From assembly GCA_041685115.1 (NCBI GenBank), contig JAWLGK010000021.1, positions 1-64,000 of the forward strand: 64,000 nucleotides of DNA, read 5' to 3'. This document shows, piece by piece, positions 8,456-16,729 of this stretch. A program made the translations under genes and the position numbers. The DNA is from JALOAT01 sp041685115 (lineage in GTDB: Bacteria; Pseudomonadota; Gammaproteobacteria; Thiohalomonadales; Thiohalomonadaceae). The notes beneath the pieces were generated by a model. It was not told the origin of the DNA. It ran no database searches and was given only the letters and a program-made list of their open reading frames with translations. How positions within the stretch are numbered: the stretch's first letter is position 1; each line of letters starts with the position of its first letter.

Positions 8456-10153
8456 CTAGATCAGGATCATCTCGTCGAGACCAGCGCCCGCCGGCACCAT
8501 GGGATAGACGTTCTCGGTCTTGTCGGTGATGAAGTTCATGAACACGAAGCGGCTCTTGTGCGTGGTGAATGCCTCGCGGAGCGCGGCTTCCACGTCCCCC
8601 GGCTTGTCGATCTGCATGCCCACGTGGCCATAGGCATCGGCAAGCTTCACGAAGTCGGGCAGCGATTCCATATAGCTGTGCGAGTAGCGCTTGTCATAGA
8701 AGAACTCCTGCCACTGGCGGACCATGCCCAGCATGCCGTTGTTCAGGCAGATGACCTTGATGGGCAGGCCGTATTGCATGCAGGTGGAGAGCTCCTGGAT
8801 GTTCATCTGGATGGAGCCTTCGCCGGTGACGCACGCCACCGTGGACTTGGGATGGGCGAACTGGGCACCCATGGCCGCGGGCAGGCCGAAGCCCATGGTG
8901 CCGAGGCCGCCCGAGTTGATCCAGCGGCGCGGTTTGTCGAACTTGTAGAACTGTGCGGTCCACATCTGGTGCTGGCCCACGTCCGAGGTGACGAAGGCAT
9001 CGCCCTTGGTGATCTCGTACAGTTTCTCGACGACAAACTGCGGCTTCACCAGTTCGCTGGCGCGGTCGTACTTCAGGCACTCCTTGCCGCGCCATTCGTC
9101 GATCTGGTTCCACCACTTGCCAAGCGCGTCGCGATCGGGCGCGTCACCGCTCTCTTTCACGAAGGCGATCATGTCGGCGACCACGTTGCTCACACTGCCA
9201 ACGATGGGCACGTCCACGCGCACATTCTTGGAAATGGACGCCGGGTCGATATCCACATGGATGATCTTGGCCTTGGGTGCGAACTTGGCGATGTTGCCGG
9301 TGACGCGATCGTCGAAGCGCGCGCCGATGGCGATGAGCAGGTCGCAGTGCGACACCGCCATGTTGGCCTCATAGTTGCCGTGCATGCCCAGCATGCCGAG
9401 GCACTGCTTGTCGGTGCCCGGATAGCCGCCGAGGCCCATGGAGGTGTTGGTGATGGGGAAGCCGAGCATGCGGGTGAGCTCGGTCAGCGGCTTGGCGGCG
9501 TCGTCGAGGATCACGCCACCACCGGTGTAGATCAGCGGGCGCTTGGCGGCCAGCATCATCTGCACGGCCTTCTTGATCTGCCCGGGATGGCCCTTCACCA
9601 CGGGGTGATAGGAGCGCATGGCGATCTTCTTGGGGAAGGTGTACCTGGCCTTGTTACCGGTCACGTCCTTGGGCACGTCCACCACCACGGGACCGGGGCG
9701 ACCGGTGGTGGCGATGTAGAAGGCCTTCTTCAGGGTGTTGGCCAGCTCATTGACGTCCTTGACCAGGAAGTTGTGCTTCACGCAGGGCCGGGTGATGCCC
9801 ACGGAGTCCACTTCCTGAAAGGCGTCGTTGCCGATAAGGGAACTGTTCACCTGGCCGGTGATCACCACCATGGGAATGGAGTCCATATAGGCGGTGGCGA
9901 TGCCGGTCACGGCATTGGTGGCGCCGGGACCCGAGGTAACCAGCACCACGCCCGGCTTGCCGCTGGAGCGGGCGTAGCCATCGGCGGCATGGGCGGCAGC
10001 CTGCTCGTGGCGGACCAATACGTGCTTGACCTTGTCCTGCTTGTACAGCGCATCATAGATGTGCAGGACGGCGCCGCCCGGATAACCGAACAGATACTCG
10101 ACGCCTTCGTCCTGCAGGAAGCGGACGATGATCTCGGCACCGGTCAATTCCAC
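8456..10153 (-). CDS. ilvI: Acetolactate synthase, large (catalytic) subunit
   Basis: Thiamine-diphosphate enzyme forming acetolactate or acetohydroxybutyrate, the first common step of branched-chain amino acid synthesis. The N-terminal TPP domain has FGYPGGAVLHIYDAL and the catalytic-Glu motif LVRHEQAAAHAADGYARSSG. The central domain has PLIYTGGGV, and the C-terminal domain has the TPP/Mg motif GEGSIQMNIQELST...NNGMLGMVRQWQ. I place the start at the GTG at 10153 (VELTGAEIIVRFLQDEG), preceded by GGGAG nine bases upstream, giving 565 residues. The open frame extends further upstream but through a terminator hairpin and a probable promoter. It heads the ilvI-ilvN-ilvC series. Confidence 0.97.
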   Translation of the reverse strand: MELTGAEIIVRFLQDEGVEYLFGYPGGAVLHIYDALYKQDKVKHVLVRHEQAAAHAADGYARSSGKPGVVLVTSGPGATNAVTGIATAYMDSIPMVVITGQVNSSLIGNDAFQEVDSVGITRPCVKHNFLVKDVNELANTLKKAFYIATTGRPGPVVVDVPKDVTGNKARYTFPKKIAMRSYHPVVKGHPGQIKKAVQMMLAAKRPLIYTGGGVILDDAAKPLTELTRMLGFPITNTSMGLGGYPGTDKQCLGMLGMHGNYEANMAVSHCDLLIAIGARFDDRVTGNIAKFAPKAKIIHVDIDPASISKNVRVDVPIVGSVSNVVADMIAFVKESGDAPDRDALGKWWNQIDEWRGKECLKYDRASELVKPQFVVEKLYEITKGDAFVTSDVGQHQMWTAQFYKFDKPRRWINSGGLGTMGFGLPAAMGAQFAHPKSTVACVTGEGSIQMNIQELSTCMQYGLPIKVICLNNGMLGMVRQWQEFFYDKRYSHSYMESLPDFVKLADAYGHVGMQIDKPGDVEAALREAFTTHKSRFVFMNFITDKTENVYPMVPAGAGLDEMILI

Positions 10154-10169
10154 GTGTCGTTTCTCCCAG

Positions 10170-10193
10170 AAAAAATGCCCGTGAGCACGGGCA
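10170..10193 (-). terminator. Terminator-like hairpin in the ilvI leader (candidate attenuator)
   Basis: On the minus strand TGCCCGT GCTC ACGGGCA is followed directly by six T, then a GGGAG ribosome-binding site and the ilvI GTG. No minus-strand gene lies upstream, so this hairpin sits inside the 5' leader of ilvI. That is the position of an attenuator. Confidence 0.6.
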
Positions 10194-10210
10194 GGGACGG
10201 ATGGGTTCGA

Positions 10211-10246
10211 ACGAAACAAACTACTGAGAATCGACAGGTAGGTCAA
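10211..10246 (-). promoter_or_regulatory. Candidate promoter for the ilvI-ilvN-ilvC series
   Basis: On the minus strand TTGACC (10246-10241) and TAGTTT (10223-10218) are separated by 17 bases. Transcription would begin near 10211, giving a leader of about 58 bases that contains the hairpin at 10170-10193. Confidence 0.45.
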
Positions 10247-10266
10247 GGGCGCCGGGCACGTGCCCC

Positions 10267-10294
10267 TTGTAACCGGGGGTCAAAATCAGATAAT
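10267..10294 (+). promoter_or_regulatory. Candidate promoter for the DUF4124 gene
   Basis: TTGTAA (10267-10272) and GATAAT (10289-10294) are separated by 16 bases, about 30 bases upstream of the ATG at 10326. It is divergent from the ilvI promoter. Confidence 0.45.
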
Positions 10295-10325
10295 AGCGGC
10301 CGGACCTTCGAACATCGGGTGACCC

Positions 10326-10745
10326 ATGAACGCGCGACAGGCTGTCGGTATGGCTTTGATGCTGCTGCTCGCCTTCCCGGCACAGGCGGCGATGTACAAA
10401 TGGGTGGACCGGGATGGGAATGTAGTCTATTCCGAGCTGCCGCCACCCGATGCGAAGGACGTGAAGGCCATCGCGCCACCGCCGCGCGTACCCGAAGCCG
10501 CGCCGGCGCCCGTCGCCGCGCAGCCCGCGCAAGATGCGCCGGAAGACGAGAGCAACGCCAAGGAAATCGCCAGATTCGAGGAGGCGCGTCGCAAGAACTG
10601 CGAGGCCGCGAAACGCAACCTGGAGACCTACCGCATCGCCCGTCGCATCAGGACCGCCGACCAGGAGCTCATCGTCCTCGATGACGCCACCCGCGCGGCC
10701 CGCATCGAGCAGGCGGAAAAAGACGTCGCCACCTACTGCAAGTAA
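10326..10745 (+). CDS. DUF4124 domain-containing secreted protein
   Basis: A 139-residue protein with a Sec signal peptide (MNARQAVGMALMLLLAFPAQAA). The DUF4124 motif MYKWVDRDGNVVYSELPPPDAK follows immediately after the cleavage site. A proline/alanine-rich linker leads to a charged helical segment (KEIARFEEARRKNCEAAKRNLETY). Such proteins are common in gammaproteobacteria, but their function is unknown; a periplasmic or envelope role is inferred from the signal peptide. Ten bases separate it from the next gene, so the two are probably co-transcribed. Confidence 0.88.
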   Translation: MNARQAVGMALMLLLAFPAQAAMYKWVDRDGNVVYSELPPPDAKDVKAIAPPPRVPEAAPAPVAAQPAQDAPEDESNAKEIARFEEARRKNCEAAKRNLETYRIARRIRTADQELIVLDDATRAARIEQAEKDVATYCK

Positions 10746-10755
10746 GGACACACCG

Positions 10756-11100
10756 ATGCCGTTGTTGAAAATCCAGACCAATATCGACGTGCCGGACGCC
10801 GACCGCCAGACACTCCTCGCCAATGCCTCGCGGGCCACGGCCACCGTGCTCGGCAAGCCCGAGGCCTACGTGATGGTGGCCCTGGAGGCGAACCATCCCA
10901 TGCTGTTCGCGGGCACCGACGCCCCGCTCGCCTATCTGGAGCTGAAGAGCATCGGCCTGCCCGAGGACCGCACCCGCGATTTCTCGGCCAAACTCAGCGA
11001 TATCGTGGAAGCACACCTGCGCATCCCCAAGAACCGCATCTACGTGGAATTCGCCAGCGCCGCCGCCCACATGTGGGGTTGGAACGGCGAGACGTTCTGA
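10756..11100 (+). CDS. Phenylpyruvate tautomerase / MIF-like family protein
   Basis: A 114-residue protein of the tautomerase superfamily, MIF branch. After the initiator Met the mature N-terminus is Pro2 (MPLLKIQTNID), the catalytic base in this family. Other family features are the VMVALEANHPMLFAGTDAPLAYLELKSIG segment and the C-terminal IPKNRIYVEFASAAAHMWGWNGETF. Length matches MIF homologues (about 114-115). The physiological substrate in bacteria is not known. It is downstream of the DUF4124 gene with a ten-base gap. Confidence 0.92.
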   Translation: MPLLKIQTNIDVPDADRQTLLANASRATATVLGKPEAYVMVALEANHPMLFAGTDAPLAYLELKSIGLPEDRTRDFSAKLSDIVEAHLRIPKNRIYVEFASAAAHMWGWNGETF

Positions 11101-11371
11101 CGGTCCATCCTCAGATCTACGGGTGGTTCGATGAACGGGCGTGGCCGCACGCCAAGCCTAGAGGGCGAAGGACTTTGCCGAGGGGTTTCGCTTTTAACCT
11201 TGGTGTTCTCCGCGTCTTGGCAAGGCAGATGCTCTTGAATTCGGAACGATTGGTCAGCTAGAAATTCCAAGTGGCGTCCGGGAAGACCGGCCCTGCCGAC
11301 TCCGGCTTGCACCGAAACGACTTTCAGATCGACAATCCCCGCCCTTTTTCGGGCCCCAACCAGAAGACGCC
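11101..11371. other. Intergenic region, 271 bases, no gene seen
   Basis: Between the MIF-like gene and proS I see no conserved open frame and no strong promoter. A weak GCCC-TTTTT-GGGC fold lies close to the proS start at about 11340-11355. It is presumably the proS upstream region. Confidence 0.5.
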
Positions 11372-13084
11372 ATGCGCACCTCCCGATACCTCATCTCCAC
11401 CGTCAAGGAGACCCCGGCCGACGCCGAGGTCATCAGCCACCAGCTCATGCTGCGCGCGGGCCTCATCCGCAAGCTCGCCGCCGGACTCTACACCTGGCTG
11501 CCCATGGGCCTGCGCGTGCTGCGCAAGGTGGAGGCCATCGTGCGCGAGGAAATGAACCGCGCCGGCGCCCAGGAGGTGCTGATGCCGGCGGTGCAGCCCG
11601 CCGAGCTGTGGCAGGAGTCGGGCCGCTGGGAGCAGATGGGCGAGGAAATGCTGCGCCTGAAGGACCGGCACAACCGCGACTTTTGCTTCGGCCCCACCCA
11701 CGAAGAGGTCATCACCGACCTGTGCCGCAACGAGCTGCGCAGCTACAAGCAGCTGCCGGCCAACTTCTACCAGATCCAGACCAAGTTCCGTGACGAGCGC
11801 CGCCCGCGCTTCGGTGTCATGCGCGCCCGCGAGTTCCTCATGAAGGACGCCTATTCCTTCCACACGGACGAGGCCTCCCTCAAGGAGACCTACCAGGTCA
11901 TGTACGAGACCTACACGCGCATTTTCGCGCGCCTGGGCCTGCAGTTCCGCGCCGTGCTGGCCGACACCGGCGCCATCGGCGGCACCGGCTCCCACGAATT
12001 CCACGTGCTGGCCAGTTCCGGCGAGGACGCCATCGCCTACTCGGACGCTGGCGACTACGCCGCCAACGTGGAAATGGCCGAGGCCCTGGCGCCGGCGGGC
12101 GACCGCCCCGCCCCCGCCGAGGAGCTGCGCGTGGTGGACACGCCCAATGCCAAGACCATTGCCGAGCTGGTGGAGCAGTTCGGAGTGGCCATCCAGAAGA
12201 CCGTGAAAACCCTGGTGGTGCACGGCGAGAAAGAAGGCACGCTCATCGCCCTGCTGGTGCGCGGCGACCACGAGCTGAACGCCATCAAGGCCGCCAAGCT
12301 GCCGGGCGTGGCCAGCCCGCTGCAGATGGCCACCGAGGCCGACATCCGCGCCGCCATCGGCGCCGGCCCCGGCTCCCTCGGCCCGGTGAAACTGCCCCTC
12401 CCGATCATCGCCGACCGCACCGTGGCCAAGATGGCCGACTTCAGCGCCGGGGCGAACGAAGACGGCAAGCACTACTTCGGCATCAACTGGGGCCGCGACC
12501 TGTCCGAGCCCACCGTGGCCGACATCCGCAACGTGGTGGAAGGCGACCCGAGCCCCGACGGCAAGGGCCGGCTCGCCATCTGCCGCGGCATCGAGGTGGG
12601 CCACATCTTCCAGCTCGGCAAGAAGTATTCCGAGGCCATGAAGGCCACGGTGCTGGACGAGACCGGCAAGCCGGTGGTGATGACCATGGGCTGCTACGGC
12701 ATCGGCGTGTCGCGGGTGGTGGCCGCCGCCATCGAACAGAACCACGATGAACGCGGCATCATCTGGCCCGACGCCATCGCCCCGTTCCAGGTGGCCCTGC
12801 TGCCCATCAACGCCCAGAAGTCCCAGCGCCTGCGCGAGACCGCCGAGAAGCTCTATCAGGACCTGCTCGACCTGGGCATCGAGGTGCTGTTCGACGACCG
12901 CGGCGAGCGCCCGGGCGTGATGTTCGCCGACATGGAACTCATCGGCATCCCGCACCGCCTGGTGCTGTCCGACCGCGGCCTGGACGCCGGCACGGTGGAA
13001 TACAAGGGCCGCCGCGACGCCGACTCCCAGCACATCCCCTTCGACGGCCTGTTCGAGTTCATCAAGGCCAAGCTCGGCCGTTGA
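11372..13084 (+). CDS. proS: Prolyl-tRNA synthetase
   Basis: Charges tRNA-Pro. The 570-residue protein is the bacterial type with an inserted editing domain. Class II motif 1 is around AGLYTWLPMGLRVLRKVEAIVREEMNRAG, and motif 2 is FRDERRPRFGVMRAREFLMKDAYSFH. The editing (INS) domain runs from about residue 225 to 405 and includes KTLVVHGEKEG and GDHELNAIKAAKL. Motif 3 is GCYGIGVSRVVAAAIEQ, and the C-terminal anticodon-binding domain ends the protein. It is followed by a strong GC-rich hairpin. Confidence 0.98.
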   Translation: MRTSRYLISTVKETPADAEVISHQLMLRAGLIRKLAAGLYTWLPMGLRVLRKVEAIVREEMNRAGAQEVLMPAVQPAELWQESGRWEQMGEEMLRLKDRHNRDFCFGPTHEEVITDLCRNELRSYKQLPANFYQIQTKFRDERRPRFGVMRAREFLMKDAYSFHTDEASLKETYQVMYETYTRIFARLGLQFRAVLADTGAIGGTGSHEFHVLASSGEDAIAYSDAGDYAANVEMAEALAPAGDRPAPAEELRVVDTPNAKTIAELVEQFGVAIQKTVKTLVVHGEKEGTLIALLVRGDHELNAIKAAKLPGVASPLQMATEADIRAAIGAGPGSLGPVKLPLPIIADRTVAKMADFSAGANEDGKHYFGINWGRDLSEPTVADIRNVVEGDPSPDGKGRLAICRGIEVGHIFQLGKKYSEAMKATVLDETGKPVVMTMGCYGIGVSRVVAAAIEQNHDERGIIWPDAIAPFQVALLPINAQKSQRLRETAEKLYQDLLDLGIEVLFDDRGERPGVMFADMELIGIPHRLVLSDRGLDAGTVEYKGRRDADSQHIPFDGLFEFIKAKLGR

Positions 13085-13093
13085 TCCTCCTGC

Positions 13094-13126
13094 CCGGGGC
13101 GGCGCACGGCGCCGCCCCGGCTTCTC
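13094..13126 (+). terminator. Putative terminator after proS
   Basis: A perfect 12-bp stem CCGGGGCGGCGC (13094-13105) / GCGCCGCCCCGG (13109-13120) with loop ACG begins nine bases past the proS stop. The following CTTCTC is only weakly T-rich. Confidence 0.6.
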
Positions 13127-13190
13127 ACACCCCGCTCTCCCTCCACTCCGCACCCGCGCCTCCGGGCAGCGCGTCAGCGCGCGCCTATCG

Positions 13191-13227
13191 ATAGCCGTTG
13201 ACTATCGATTCAATGGGAACAATCGAT
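13191..13227 (+). promoter_or_regulatory. OxyR-type binding site upstream of ahpC
   Basis: The four tetranucleotides ATAG (13191), CTAT (13202), ATGG (13213) and CGAT (13224) are each separated by exactly seven bases. OxyR sites have ATAG-N7-CTAT-N7-ATAG-N7-CTAT. The first two elements are perfect and the last two are degenerate. The site lies 73 bases upstream of the ahpC ATG, consistent with peroxide control of ahpC-ahpF. Confidence 0.7.
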
Positions 13228-13299
13228 TAGACCGGAGCATCCCCAGCCACTAACCTACCCAGCGTCTACTGAATTTTCACACGAGGAAAGGAAAAAACC

Positions 13300-13869
13300 A
13301 TGCATACGACGCTCATCAACACCGAAGTCCAGCCCTTCAAGGCCACCGCATTCCACAACGGCAAGTTCGTGGACGTTACCGAGGAGACACTGAAGGGCCA
13401 GTGGTCGGTGATGTTCTTCTACCCGGCCGACTTCACCTTCGTGTGCCCCACCGAGCTCGGCGACCTGGCGGACAACTACGCCGAGTTCCGCGAGCTGGGT
13501 GTGGAGATCTACGCGGTGTCCACCGACACCCACTTCACCCACAAGGCCTGGCATGACACCTCCGAGACCATCGGCAAGATCCAGTTCCCGATGATCGGCG
13601 ACCCCACCGGCGCCATCACCCGCAACTTCGGCGTGATGATCGAGGAGGCCGGTCTGGCCGAGCGCGGCACCTTCGTGATGAACCCGGAAGGCCGCATTCA
13701 GATCATCGAGATCAATGCCGGCGGCGTCGGCCGTAACGCCGAGGAACTGCTGCGCAAGATCAAGGCGGCCCAGTACGTCGCCGCCCACCCGGGCGAGGTC
13801 TGCCCGGCCAAGTGGAAGGAAGGCGAAGCCACCCTCGCCCCGTCCCTGGATCTGGTCGGCAAGATCTGA
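13300..13869 (+). CDS. ahpC: Alkyl hydroperoxide reductase subunit C (typical 2-Cys peroxiredoxin)
   Basis: Reduces hydrogen peroxide and organic hydroperoxides using electrons from AhpF. The 189-residue protein carries the peroxidatic cysteine in FYPADFTFVCPTELGD (Cys about 49) and the resolving cysteine in GEVCPAKW near the C-terminus. A strong ribosome-binding site (AGGAAAGG) precedes the ATG. An OxyR-type site lies upstream and ahpF follows after a small hairpin. Confidence 0.98.
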   Translation: MHTTLINTEVQPFKATAFHNGKFVDVTEETLKGQWSVMFFYPADFTFVCPTELGDLADNYAEFRELGVEIYAVSTDTHFTHKAWHDTSETIGKIQFPMIGDPTGAITRNFGVMIEEAGLAERGTFVMNPEGRIQIIEINAGGVGRNAEELLRKIKAAQYVAAHPGEVCPAKWKEGEATLAPSLDLVGKI

Positions 13870-13887
13870 CGTTTCGCTGCTGCACGG

Positions 13888-13912
13888 GACGCGCCCGCCT
13901 GGGCGCGTCTTT
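13888..13912 (+). terminator. Hairpin between ahpC and ahpF
   Basis: Perfect nine-bp stem GACGCGCCC (13888-13896) / GGGCGCGTC (13901-13909) followed by TTT. The short T run suggests partial termination, which would give more ahpC than ahpF message. Confidence 0.6.
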
Positions 13913-13935
13913 CAAGAACGCACAAGGAGAACCCC

Positions 13936-15516
13936 ATGCTCGACAACGCCATCACGACCCAGCTTCAGGCCTATCTCGGCCACCTGCGCCAGCCCATCGA
14001 ACTGGTGGCCTCGCTGGACGACGGTCTCAAGTCCGCCGAGATGCGCGACCTGTTGCGTGAAATCGCCGCGTTGTCGTCGCAGGTGAGCGTGCGCGAAGAC
14101 GGCACGGATGCGCGCCGGCCCTCGTTTTCCGTGGGCCGCCCCGGTGAACCCGCACGCATCCGCTTCGCGGGCATTCCCATGGGGCATGAATTCACCACGC
14201 TGGTGCTCGCGTTGCTCCAGACAGGCGGCCATCCGCCCAAGGTGGACGCGGGCATCATCGAACAGATCAAACAACTCGACGGCCAGTTCCGCTTCGAGAC
14301 CTTCATCTCGCTGTCCTGCCACAACTGCCCGGACGTGGTGCAGGCCCTCAACCTCATGGCCGTGCTCAACCCGGGCGTGGAAAGCGTGATGATCGACGGC
14401 GCCCTGTTCCAGGACGAGGTGGAACAGCGCAAGGTCATGGCCGTGCCCACGGTGTTCCTGAACGGCGAGGTGTTCGGCCAGGGCCGCATGACCGTGGAGG
14501 AGATCGTCGCGCGCCTCGATACCGGCGCGGCGGCGCGTGCCGCTGACGAACTGAACCGCAAGGAGGCCTTCGACGTCCTGGTCATCGGCGGCGGGCCGGC
14601 CGGCGCCGCAGCGGCCGTGTATGCCGCGCGCAAGGGCATCCGCACCGGCGTGGTGGCCGAACGCTTCGGCGGCCAGGTGCTCGACACCCTGGCCATCGAG
14701 AACCTCATCTCCGTGCCGCACACGGAAGGACCCAAGCTGGGTGCCGCCCTGGAGAACCACGTGCGCGAGTACCCGGTGGACATCATGAACCTGCAACGCG
14801 CCGAGGCGCTGATCCCCGCCGGCGACGACGGTCTGGTACAGGTACGCCTCGCCAGCGGCGCCCAGCTCAAGGCCCGCAGTGTGGTGCTCGCCACCGGTGC
14901 ACGCTGGCGCGAAATGAACGTGCCGGGTGAGCAGGAATACCGTGCCCGCGGCGTGGCCTACTGCCCGCACTGCGACGGCCCGTTGTTCAAGGGCAAGCGC
15001 GTGGCGGTGATCGGCGGCGGCAACTCGGGTGTGGAGGCGGCCATCGACCTGGCCGGCATCGTCGCCCAGGTGACGGTGCTCGAATTCGACACCCAGCTGC
15101 GCGCCGACGCGGTGTTGCAGGCCAAGCTCGCCAGCCTGCCCAACGTGCAGGTGATCACCCGCGCCCAGACCCTGGAGGTCACCGGCGACGGCGAGAAGGT
15201 GAACGGCCTGGTCTACAAGGACCGCGACAGCGGCGAGGAACACCGCATCGCGCTGGAAGGCATCTTCGTGCAGATCGGCCTGTTGCCCAACACCGATTGG
15301 CTGAAGGGCACGGTGGCGCTCACGCCGCGCGGGGAGATCGAGGTGGACAGCCGCGGCCAGACCTCCGTGCCCGGCGTATTCGCCGCCGGCGATGCCACCA
15401 CGGTGCCGTACAAGCAGATCATCATCGCCATGGGTGAGGGTGCCAAGGCCAGCCTGGGGGCCTTCGACCACCTGATCCGCAGCACGGCGCCGGCCGCGCG
15501 CAAGGAAGTGGCCTGA
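13936..15516 (+). CDS. ahpF: Alkyl hydroperoxide reductase subunit F (NADH-dependent flavoprotein)
   Basis: Transfers electrons from NADH to AhpC. The 526-residue protein has the AhpF N-terminal double thioredoxin-fold domain with the redox pair in SCHNCPDVVQ (about residue 131), a linker, then a thioredoxin-reductase-like part: FAD motif VIGGGPAGAAAAVYAARKG, active-site pair CPHCDG, NAD motif VIGGGNSGVEAAIDLAG, and the C-terminal FAD motif GVFAAGDATTVPYKQI. Ribosome-binding sequence AAGGAGA precedes the ATG. It follows ahpC directly. Confidence 0.98.
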   Translation: MLDNAITTQLQAYLGHLRQPIELVASLDDGLKSAEMRDLLREIAALSSQVSVREDGTDARRPSFSVGRPGEPARIRFAGIPMGHEFTTLVLALLQTGGHPPKVDAGIIEQIKQLDGQFRFETFISLSCHNCPDVVQALNLMAVLNPGVESVMIDGALFQDEVEQRKVMAVPTVFLNGEVFGQGRMTVEEIVARLDTGAAARAADELNRKEAFDVLVIGGGPAGAAAAVYAARKGIRTGVVAERFGGQVLDTLAIENLISVPHTEGPKLGAALENHVREYPVDIMNLQRAEALIPAGDDGLVQVRLASGAQLKARSVVLATGARWREMNVPGEQEYRARGVAYCPHCDGPLFKGKRVAVIGGGNSGVEAAIDLAGIVAQVTVLEFDTQLRADAVLQAKLASLPNVQVITRAQTLEVTGDGEKVNGLVYKDRDSGEEHRIALEGIFVQIGLLPNTDWLKGTVALTPRGEIEVDSRGQTSVPGVFAAGDATTVPYKQIIIAMGEGAKASLGAFDHLIRSTAPAARKEVA

Positions 15517-15518
15517 AC

Positions 15519-15625
15519 CAGGATTAAACGCAGAGGCGCAGAGTTACGGAGAACACAGAGGTAAAAGGGCCCATGCCCTCTCTGTGGCTCTGTGGCTCTG
15601 CGCCTCTGTGTTGGTCTTTTCTCCT
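15519..15625. repeat. GCAGAGGCGCAGAG-type inverted repeat
   Basis: The left arm AACGCAGAGGCGCAGAG (15527-15543) is mirrored by CTCTGCGCCTCTGTGTT (15596-15612), with further repetition of CTCTGTGG between them. It begins three bases past the ahpF stop codon. Confidence 0.7.
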
Positions 15626-16222
15626 CGCTTCTCCGCAGAGTTTCTGGGTGGTCCTGAGCGCCACTCCCCTCCCGGGAGAAACTGGTCACGTTTCCACCGG
15701 CCCCCTCACGGAACGCTCCTCTTCCTCCGGGCTGTCTCTTAGTCACATCACCGCCGGAGAGACCGAGGCTTGGCAATAACGCATTAACCGGCAGCCGCTA
15801 ACAGATTCGTCCCTTCTCCCTCCGGGAGACGACTGCATGGATGCAGGAGGTACGACCCCATGGATGGGGGAGGTAGACCGCGCCGGGAGCAGGCGGTCGA
15901 GAGCAATGCATGGAGCGAATTGCCGAAGGACAGGATGAGGGGATCAATAAGCCAACAGTTGCGCCTGAATTGATCCCCTCTCCCCAGCCCTCTCCCGGAG
16001 GGAGAGGGGGCAAGAAGGACTGGCTACAACGGCGACATGTGACCAAGAGACAGCCCGGAGGGAGAGGGGACGCTTCGTTCCCCGTCTATCCATCGTTAGA
16101 CCTTCTGATAATTTCTCCCTCAGAAGAAGATACCTTGTTGAGAACGAAACCAAAGCACAATCATGCCGTCATGAACGTATGCCCCCAACGAATTCTGTGA
16201 AAGAGCCTTTCTCGTCTTCGAC
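15626..16222. repeat. Gene-free, repeat-rich region between convergent ahpF and tlpA-like genes
   Basis: No credible gene is seen. A 25-base sequence CCTCCGGGCTGTCTCTTAGTC-ACAT (about 15724-15748) recurs in inverted orientation with one mismatch at about 16036-16060. A CCCTCTCCC/GGGAGAGGG repeat lies at 15969-16008, with further CTCCGGGAG motifs at 15670-15680 and 15815-15830. Apparent frames through it are repeat-derived. Confidence 0.6.
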
Positions 16223-16729
16223 TCAACTGCCAGACGCCTGAAGCAGTTCCCGCACCATGGCCTCGAACATCGCCGGCTCCGATTCGCCGATGATCTTGTG
16301 ACGCACGATACCCTGGCGATCCAGCAGCAGGGTGGTCGGCAGGCCAATGACCCCGTAGCGCCGGGTCACCTTCGATGCCTCGTCGAGCAGCACGGGGAAG
16401 GTGATCACCTCCACGCGACGGACGAATTCGTCGACCGTTTTTCTGTCCTGCCCGGAATTCACACCCAGTAACCGGAACCCGTCGGCTTCGAGGCCTTGAT
16501 GAACCTCCTGCAACCAGCGCATTTCGCCCTCGCAGAAGCGGCATTGTTGCGCCCAGAAGTGCACGGCCACCACCTCGCCACGCAGCTCCGACAGGCGCAC
16601 GGTATTTCCGGCCAGTGTTGGCAATGCAAACTCAGGCGCCACATCCCCTTTGGCCAGACGCACCTGGTCAGCACCGCAGCCCGCCAGGGCGACGAACAAC
16701 ACGAGCGGCCACCAGAGGGACCGTTTCAT
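16223..16729 (-). CDS. TlpA/ResA-like thioredoxin-fold lipoprotein
   Basis: A 168-residue protein with a lipoprotein signal (MKRSLWWPLVLFVALAGCG; lipobox Cys18) and a peroxiredoxin/TlpA-like domain. The redox motif is WAQQCRFC (Cys63, Cys66), a CRFC pair rather than the common CPPC. The cis-proline motif is GLPTTLLLDRQG. It should face the periplasm, anchored in a membrane, and act as a thiol reductant or oxidant. Its ATG overlaps the stop of the upstream eight-helix membrane protein. It is the last gene of a five-gene cassette (16223-19829); the target of the redox activity is unknown. Confidence 0.85.
   Translation of the reverse strand: MKRSLWWPLVLFVALAGCGADQVRLAKGDVAPEFALPTLAGNTVRLSELRGEVVAVHFWAQQCRFCEGEMRWLQEVHQGLEADGFRLLGVNSGQDRKTVDEFVRRVEVITFPVLLDEASKVTRRYGVIGLPTTLLLDRQGIVRHKIIGESEPAMFEAMVRELLQASGS

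Noticed and set aside
10154..10246. Upstream extension of ilvI to a TTG at 10246
   Set aside because: The extension would translate a promoter and a terminator hairpin; the GTG at 10153 has a good ribosome-binding site and aligns with the family start.
8417..10684. 755-codon plus-strand frame opposite ilvI
   Set aside because: Entirely a codon-bias shadow of ilvI, and it would run through the DUF4124 promoter and gene.
15626..16222. Short open frames between ahpF and the TlpA-like gene
   Set aside because: They consist of repeat-derived sequence (for example RQPGGRG-type peptides), have no ribosome-binding sites and no conserved domain.
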